NCBI GenBank assembly: GCA_038232215.1
Contig: JBBSIG010000016.1
Span: forward strand, 1 to 19,466
From: JBBSIG01 sp038232215
GTDB lineage: Bacteria; Actinomycetota; Thermoleophilia; Gaiellales; Gaiellaceae
DNA: 19,466 nucleotides
Reading direction: 5' to 3'
Shown: in pieces, positions 15,289-19,466 of the stretch
How the letters are laid out: each line of letters begins with the position of its first letter
How positions within the stretch are numbered: position 1 is the stretch's first letter
The notes under the pieces: model-generated
What the model saw: the letters and a program-made list of their open reading frames with translations, nothing else
Database searches by the model: none
Told to the model about the DNA's origin: nothing
Program-made: the position numbers and the translations under genes

Positions 15289-15909
15289 TTGGCGGATCGC
15301 TTGACCGTGGGGGTCGCCGCGCGGCTCTCCCGCTACCTGCAGGTCCTGAGTCAGTCGAGGAAGATGGGCAAGGACCGGATCTCCTCCCAGGAGATCTCGG
15401 ACTACACGAACATCAACGCGACTCAGATCCGTCGCGACCTCTCCGGCTTCGGCAAGTTCGGCAAGCGCGGGGTGGGCTACAACATCGAGTCGCTGCTCGG
15501 CGAGATTCGCCGGATCCTGCGCACCCAGGGGCAGCACAACATCGCCCTCGTGGGCGCGGGGCGGCTGGGCGAGGCGATCGCCAGCTCGCCGATCTTCGCC
15601 GAGCACGGGATCAACATCGCCGCCGTCTTCGACACGGATCCCGAGAAGGTCGGCCGCACGGTCGGCAACCTGCCGGTCAGCGACTACGCGCGGCTGGCCG
15701 AAACGGTGCGCGAGAAGAACATCATCGTCGGCGTACTCGCCGTGCCGGCCTCGAGCGCGCAGACCGCCGCCGACGGCCTCGTGGAGGCCGGGGTGAAGAT
15801 CCTCTTCAACTACTCGCAGGCGCTCCTCGACGTGCCGGCCGACGTGGCGGTGCACACGTCGAACCCCGCCGTCGACCTCCTCTACGCCCTCTACTTCCAC
15901 CTGACGTAG
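15289..15909 (+). CDS. rex: redox-sensing transcriptional repressor Rex
   Basis: 206 residues. An N-terminal winged helix (about 1-80) includes the recognition region ATQIRRDLSGFGKFGKRGVGY (44-64). A Rossmann domain follows with IALVGAGRLGEA (85-96) and FDTDPEKVG (114-122), ending in a C-terminal domain-swap helix VDLLYALYFHL. Rex senses the NADH/NAD+ ratio and leaves DNA when NADH is high. TTG 15289 is chosen because AGGAGG (15275-15280) sits 8 nt ahead and the length then matches the family; GTG 15256 and GTG 15211 are in frame but would add non-family residues. It follows gdh and a glutaredoxin-like gene. Confidence 0.95.
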   Translation: MADRLTVGVAARLSRYLQVLSQSRKMGKDRISSQEISDYTNINATQIRRDLSGFGKFGKRGVGYNIESLLGEIRRILRTQGQHNIALVGAGRLGEAIASSPIFAEHGINIAAVFDTDPEKVGRTVGNLPVSDYARLAETVREKNIIVGVLAVPASSAQTAADGLVEAGVKILFNYSQALLDVPADVAVHTSNPAVDLLYALYFHLT

Positions 15910-15991
15910 GGGCCGTCGTCACGCGGCGCGCCGGTGCGCACCGAGGATGGTCGCGAGTCGCCCGCCCGCACCCGCGCGCCGAGGCACGGAG

Positions 15992-17233
15992 ATGAAGATC
16001 CTGCTCTGGCACGGCTACCTGCTCGGGGAGACCGGCTCCAATGTCTACACGCGCGCGCTCGCGCGCGCGTGGAGCAGCGCCGGTCACGAGGTGGTCGTCT
16101 TCTGCCAGGAGCCGCACCCGGAACGGTACGACCTCGGTAGCGCCGAGGTCGAGCGGCCGGACGTCGGCGGCCTGCTGCCCGTCTTCGTGCTCGACCGCTA
16201 CGAGGGGCTCGAGGCGAAGCTTCTCGTCGACTGCAGCCCCGCCGAGCGTGAGCGTTTCGTCGCCGCGAACGTGCGGGCGTTGCGCGAGCGGCTCCCCGCC
16301 GATCTGGTCTTCGCGAACCACGTGCTGCTCGGAGGGCCGGTCGGCGCCGGCACGGGCGCGCGCTTCGCGGTCAAGGCGCACGGCTCGGAGCTCGAGTACG
16401 CGCTGCGGGACAACCCGGAGCTGAGTGCCTGGGGGCGGGAGTCGCTGGCCGCGGCGGAAGCGGTCTTCGTGGGCTCCGCCCACATCCGTGGAGTGCTCGA
16501 GGACGTGGTCGGCCACGTCGAGCGCGTGCACGAGGTGCCCCCGGGCGTGGACGTGGACGAGTTCCGCCCCAAGCCGCGCACGGAGGCGCTCGCGGCGCTC
16601 CTCGCGGAGGCGCGGCGAGACCCGCCGAACCCCGGCAACCGGCGCGAGCGACTCCCGGACGCGGGAAATGCCGCGCGGCTCGCCGCCTTCCTCTCCGGCG
16701 ACGAGCCGACGGTCGTCTACTTCGGGAAGCTGCTCTTCAACAAGGGCGTGCACGTGCTGCTCGAGGCACTCCGTCGGGTCGACGCCCGTGCGGTGATCGT
16801 TGGCTTCGGCGACTACCGGGCGGAGCTCGAGAGGCTCGCCCCGGCGCGCACGCTCTTCACCGGCGCACTCGAGCACCGGCACCTCGTCGAGTTGCTCCCG
16901 CTCTGCGACGTCGCCGTGGTTCCCTCCATCTTCCCGGAGGCCTTCGGCATGGTGGCGGCGGAGGCTGCCGCCGCGGGGTGCCCGCCTGTCGTCGCCAGGC
17001 ACTCGGGACTCGCCGAGGTCGCGGCCGGCCTGGAGCTGGAGTACCCCCCCGCCCGACGCCCGCTCGCAAGCTTCGAGACCGGCGACGCACGGGATCTCGC
17101 CGAGAAGCTGAGGACGCTCCTCGGGCTCTCCGCGGAGGAGCGCGAAGCACTCGGGGCCGCCGCCCGGCGGGCGGCGATCTCCCGCTGGAGCTGGGCCGGC
17201 GTCTCGGCTCGCCTGCTGGAACCCTTCAACTAA
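15992..17233 (+). CDS. GT4-family glycosyltransferase
   Basis: 413 residues, GT-B fold. The N-domain has MKILLWHGYLLGETGSNVYT (1-20), with the Gly-rich acceptor loop, and KAHGSELEYA (128-137). PPGVDVDEF (183-191) marks the domain link. The C-domain has YFGKLLFNKGVHVLLEAL (243-260), VIVGFGDY (268-275) and the EX7E pair E316/E324 in PEAFGMVAAEAAAAG for nucleotide-sugar binding. An Arg/Pro-rich insertion (about 193-237) precedes the C-domain. Substrate is unknown; it could make a glycolipid, wall polymer or small-molecule glycoside. ATG 15992 has GGAG three bases ahead; ATG 15947 in frame is less likely. The ligase gene starts 12 nt after its stop. Confidence 0.9.
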   Translation: MKILLWHGYLLGETGSNVYTRALARAWSSAGHEVVVFCQEPHPERYDLGSAEVERPDVGGLLPVFVLDRYEGLEAKLLVDCSPAERERFVAANVRALRERLPADLVFANHVLLGGPVGAGTGARFAVKAHGSELEYALRDNPELSAWGRESLAAAEAVFVGSAHIRGVLEDVVGHVERVHEVPPGVDVDEFRPKPRTEALAALLAEARRDPPNPGNRRERLPDAGNAARLAAFLSGDEPTVVYFGKLLFNKGVHVLLEALRRVDARAVIVGFGDYRAELERLAPARTLFTGALEHRHLVELLPLCDVAVVPSIFPEAFGMVAAEAAAAGCPPVVARHSGLAEVAAGLELEYPPARRPLASFETGDARDLAEKLRTLLGLSAEEREALGAAARRAAISRWSWAGVSARLLEPFN

Positions 17234-17245
17234 TGTAGTCCGCCG

Positions 17246-18403
17246 ATGGGGGACGAGCAGCGCCTCAGCCCGGACGAGCAGCTCCTCTTCGCCCGCGAGT
17301 CCTTCGAGGCCGGACGGGATCTCACCGTCGCCGTCGAGGAGGAGTTCGCCCTGCTCGACCCGGAGACGCTCGAGCTGACGAACCGCTTCGAGGAGCTCCG
17401 AGATGCGGCGCCCGGGACGGCGCTCGAGCACTACCTCGTGGGCGAGCTGATCGCCTCGGAGGTCGAGGTGAAGACGGGCCGCTGCGACTGCTTCGCGGAG
17501 GCCGCCGCGCTCGTCGACGAGCGGCGGGCGCAGCTGAGCCGGCTCGCGGACGGGCTCGGCATCGGGCTCGGGTCGACCGGGACGCACCCATGGAGCCGGT
17601 GGCAGGACCAGCGCATCATCGACACCCCGCACTACCGGCGAAACGACGAGCTCCTCCGCTACGTCGTCTGGCGCAACAACTCCTTCGGACTCCACGTGCA
17701 CGTGGGGATCCGGGGGGCAGACCGCGCGATTCGCGTCTGCAGCGCGCTCCGCGCCTTCCTGCCTGAGCTGCTCGCCCTCTCCGCAAGCTCGCCGTTCGTG
17801 GAGGGCGTCGACACGGGCCTCCACTCGGCGCGTACCCAGATCTTCACTCGCATGTTCCCTCGCTGCGGCGTCCCCGACGCGTTCGCGGGCTGGGACGAGT
17901 ACGAGCGCTACCTGCGCTTCCTGTTCGACACAGGCTCCATCACCGAGCACACGCACGTCTGGTGGAGCGTGCGGCCTCACCTCGCGTTTCCGACCGTCGA
18001 GGTACGGATCTGCGACGCCCAGCCGGACGCCGCCGAGGCACGGGGGCTGGTCGCGCTCGTCTACGCGCTCGTCGGACGGATCGTCCGTGCCCTGGACGAG
18101 GGCGAGCCGCTGCCCGAGTACCCGCACCGGCTGATCGAGGAGAACCTCTGGCGAGCGATCCGCTACGGCCTCTCGGGCGGGTTGATCGAGCTCGGGAGCG
18201 GCGAGGTGCGCCCGGCGCGCGCGCACCTCGAGCGGCTGGTGGAGTGGACGCTTCCGGTCGCGGACGAGCTCGGCGTCTCCTCCTCGCTCGCGATCCCGGC
18301 GGCGAACGCCGCCGAGCGCCAGCTCGCGCGCCTCGTGGAGGGCGCCACGCTGGAGCAGATCTACGCCGAGCAGGTGCGGCCGAGGGAGCCGGTCGGTGGC
18401 TGA
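17246..18403 (+). CDS. carboxylate-amine ligase, YbdK/GCS2 glutamate-cysteine ligase family
   Basis: 385 residues. VAVEEEFALLD (28-38), TGTHPW (111-116), FGLHVHVGI (147-155), LSASSPFVEGVDTGLHSART (178-197) and WWSVRPH...TVEVRICDAQP (239-260) are the ATP/substrate motifs of the GCS2 family. Members join glutamate to an amine such as cysteine; E. coli YbdK has only weak glutamate-cysteine ligase activity, so the true substrate is open. ATG 17246 follows a TAATGT box 10 bases ahead, so a start close to a promoter is possible. The end overlaps the next gene by 8 nt. Confidence 0.9.
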   Translation: MGDEQRLSPDEQLLFARESFEAGRDLTVAVEEEFALLDPETLELTNRFEELRDAAPGTALEHYLVGELIASEVEVKTGRCDCFAEAAALVDERRAQLSRLADGLGIGLGSTGTHPWSRWQDQRIIDTPHYRRNDELLRYVVWRNNSFGLHVHVGIRGADRAIRVCSALRAFLPELLALSASSPFVEGVDTGLHSARTQIFTRMFPRCGVPDAFAGWDEYERYLRFLFDTGSITEHTHVWWSVRPHLAFPTVEVRICDAQPDAAEARGLVALVYALVGRIVRALDEGEPLPEYPHRLIEENLWRAIRYGLSGGLIELGSGEVRPARAHLERLVEWTLPVADELGVSSSLAIPAANAAERQLARLVEGATLEQIYAEQVRPREPVGG

Positions 18404-18740
18404 GTCCCCCGAGCCCGAGGCGTCGAGCGAGGAGGCTGCCGCCGAGCAGCTCGAGGAGCAGCTCCGGCGGCTGAAGGTCTCCGATCTGCTCCTGCAGACC
18501 CTCTATACGCTGTCGTCGCTCGGCTACGGCAAGCTGAGTCCCGAGAGCCGCGACCTGCCCGAGGCGAGGGTGGCGATCGAGGCCCTGCGCGCGCTCCTGC
18601 CGGTTCTGCGCGACTCTTCTCCCCCCGAGACCGTCCGAGACCTCGAGCAGGTGCTGGCGAATCTGCAGCTCGCCTACGCAAGCGCGGCCGCCGCCGAGTC
18701 GCCGCCGCCGTCTGAGCCGGACGAGCCCCCGGCGATGTGA
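18396..18740 (+). CDS. small DUF1844-like protein
   Basis: 114 residues from GTG 18396, overlapping the ligase stop. An acidic, Glu/Ala-rich N-terminus (1-22) and Pro-rich acidic tail (101-114) flank a helical core VSDLLLQTLYTLSSLGYGKL (28-47) and DLPEARVAIEALRALLPVL...LEQVLANLQLAYASA. The core layout resembles DUF1844, a family of unknown function. No signal peptide or catalytic residues are evident. Coupled to the ligase gene and just before hppA. Confidence 0.72.
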   Translation: MAESPEPEASSEEAAAEQLEEQLRRLKVSDLLLQTLYTLSSLGYGKLSPESRDLPEARVAIEALRALLPVLRDSSPPETVRDLEQVLANLQLAYASAAAAESPPPSEPDEPPAM

Positions 18741-18790
18741 TACAAACAGCGCCGCGCCGGGACTCCTCGGCGCTTGACTTTGTGAGGAGA
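18741..18790 (+). promoter_or_regulatory. hppA upstream region: -10-like box, hairpin, ribosome site
   Basis: TACAAA (18741-18746), preceded by TGTGA, is a plausible extended -10 with no good -35. GCGCCGGG (18754-18761) and CTCGGCGC with one G-U pair (18766-18773) form an 8-bp stem with loop ACTC, which may end the upstream transcript or stabilise the hppA leader. AGGAGA (18785-18790) is 5 nt before the ATG. Confidence 0.4.
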
Positions 18791-18795
18791 GCGGG

Positions 18796-19466
18796 ATGGA
18801 TTTCTTCAACGACCACGCGGTGCTCTTCGCGCTCGTGTGCTCCGCCGTCGCGGTCGCGTACGGCATCTACCTGACGGCCTGGCTGCTCCGCCGGCCGGCC
18901 GGGAGCGAGCGCATGCAGGAGATCGCGCGCGCCGTGCAGGAGGGCGCCGCCGCCTATCTGCGTAAGCAGTACACGACGATCGCCGCGGTCTCGATCGTCC
19001 CGTTCCTGCTCCTCGGCTTCTACGACAAGCTCGGCTGGGGCACGGCCATCGGCTTCCTGATCGGAGCGACGCTGTCGGCCGCCGCGGGCTTCATCGGCAT
19101 GAACGTCGCGGTCCGCTCGAACGTTCGCACCGCCGAGGCCGCGAAGAGCGGCCTCAAGCCGGCGCTCAACGTGGCTTTCCGGGCCGGCTCCGTCACGGGT
19201 CTCCTCGTCGTCGGCCTCGGCCTGCTCGGCGTCGCCGGCTACTACGGGATCCTCACGGTCTGGCTCGACAACTCGCAGGACTCCGCCATCCGCGATCTCA
19301 TCGGGCTCGCGTTCGGCGGCTCGCTGATCTCCGTCTTCGCCCGCCTGGGCGGCGGCATCTTCACGAAGGCCGCCGACGTGGGCGCCGACCTCGTCGGCAA
19401 GATCGAGGCAGGGATCCCGGAGGACGATCCGCGCAACCCGGCGGTGATCGCGGACAACGTCGGGGA
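18796..19466 (+). CDS. hppA: membrane-bound proton (or sodium) translocating pyrophosphatase, 5' part
   Basis: 223 residues visible; the gene runs off the window end. It couples PPi hydrolysis to ion pumping across the membrane. Hydrophobic helices at about 8-31, 60-77, 82-103 and 131-155 match the first transmembrane spans. RMQEIARAVQEGAAAYLRKQY (39-59) and FARLGGGIFTKAADVGADLVGK (181-202), followed by EDDPRNPAVIADNVG (209-223), are the family's substrate-binding signature. The segment that would show K+ dependence or the pumped ion lies outside the window. ATG 18796 has a good ribosome site. Confidence 0.96.
   Translation, partial: MDFFNDHAVLFALVCSAVAVAYGIYLTAWLLRRPAGSERMQEIARAVQEGAAAYLRKQYTTIAAVSIVPFLLLGFYDKLGWGTAIGFLIGATLSAAAGFIGMNVAVRSNVRTAEAAKSGLKPALNVAFRAGSVTGLLVVGLGLLGVAGYYGILTVWLDNSQDSAIRDLIGLAFGGSLISVFARLGGGIFTKAADVGADLVGKIEAGIPEDDPRNPAVIADNVG

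Noticed and set aside
15806..18226. 806-codon antisense open frame opposite rex, the GT4 gene and the ligase
   Set aside because: It mirrors three genes with clear motifs and carries no domain signature; stop-free antisense frames are expected at this GC content.
18774..18779. TTGACT as a perfect-looking -35 box for hppA
   Set aside because: It lies only 16 nt before the ATG, with no space for a -10 and start site.

Overview
The window is very GC-rich (roughly 70% or more), with GTG and TTG starts, tightly overlapping operons and a gene set that points to Actinomycetota. The monogalactosyldiacylglycerol-synthase-like glycosyltransferase, the DUF2520-panC-panB set and the gdh/rex/hppA set suggest the class Thermoleophilia (Gaiellales or Solirubrobacterales). 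That class assignment is an inference from gene content. No rRNA or tRNA was seen, so lineage cannot be fixed.

Left edge (1-724): a short CRISPR array of seven repeats and six spacers with no cas genes in view, followed by a hairpin. Then comes a Yip1-type membrane protein (725-1378). A two-gene unit follows on the + strand: an MGDG-synthase-like glycosyltransferase fused through a membrane segment to what looks like a catalytically dead NodB polysaccharide-deacetylase domain, then an intact NodB deacetylase whose TTG start overlaps the previous stop. The deacetylase meets, tail to tail, a membrane-anchored cytochrome c; both stop codons share one CTAG.

Minus strand (4250-7261): a DUF2520 Rossmann dehydrogenase, panC and panB are translationally coupled (GTGA and ATGA overlaps) and followed at 44 bp by the cytochrome c. 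The first three make a pantothenate unit in which the DUF2520 protein is a good candidate for the ketopantoate-reductase step or a related role.

Plus strand (7403-13372): fmdB-like zinc ribbon, type-4 uracil-DNA glycosylase, tsaE, tsaB, rimI, tsaD and a secreted subtilase, most of them overlapping. TsaB/D/E are the bacterial core of t6A37 tRNA modification. The glycosylase ends in a sliding-clamp-binding-like motif.

Between the subtilase and glutamate dehydrogenase (13372-13615) lies a 244-bp element built of two inverted 79-bp arms. Each arm contains a 52-nt hairpin whose stem differs between arms by a compensatory base-pair change. The likely gdh -35 box lies inside the right arm and the -10 just outside it.

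Right part (13656-19466): Glu/Leu-type dehydrogenase, a small glutaredoxin-like protein, the NADH/NAD+ sensor Rex with a palindrome upstream, a GT4 glycosyltransferase, a YbdK/GCS2-type carboxylate-amine ligase, a DUF1844-like small protein and the 5' part of a membrane pyrophosphatase (hppA) cut by the window end. Together these suggest redox and energy housekeeping. The most novel-looking items are the glycosyltransferase-pseudodeacetylase fusion and the paired-hairpin inverted element.
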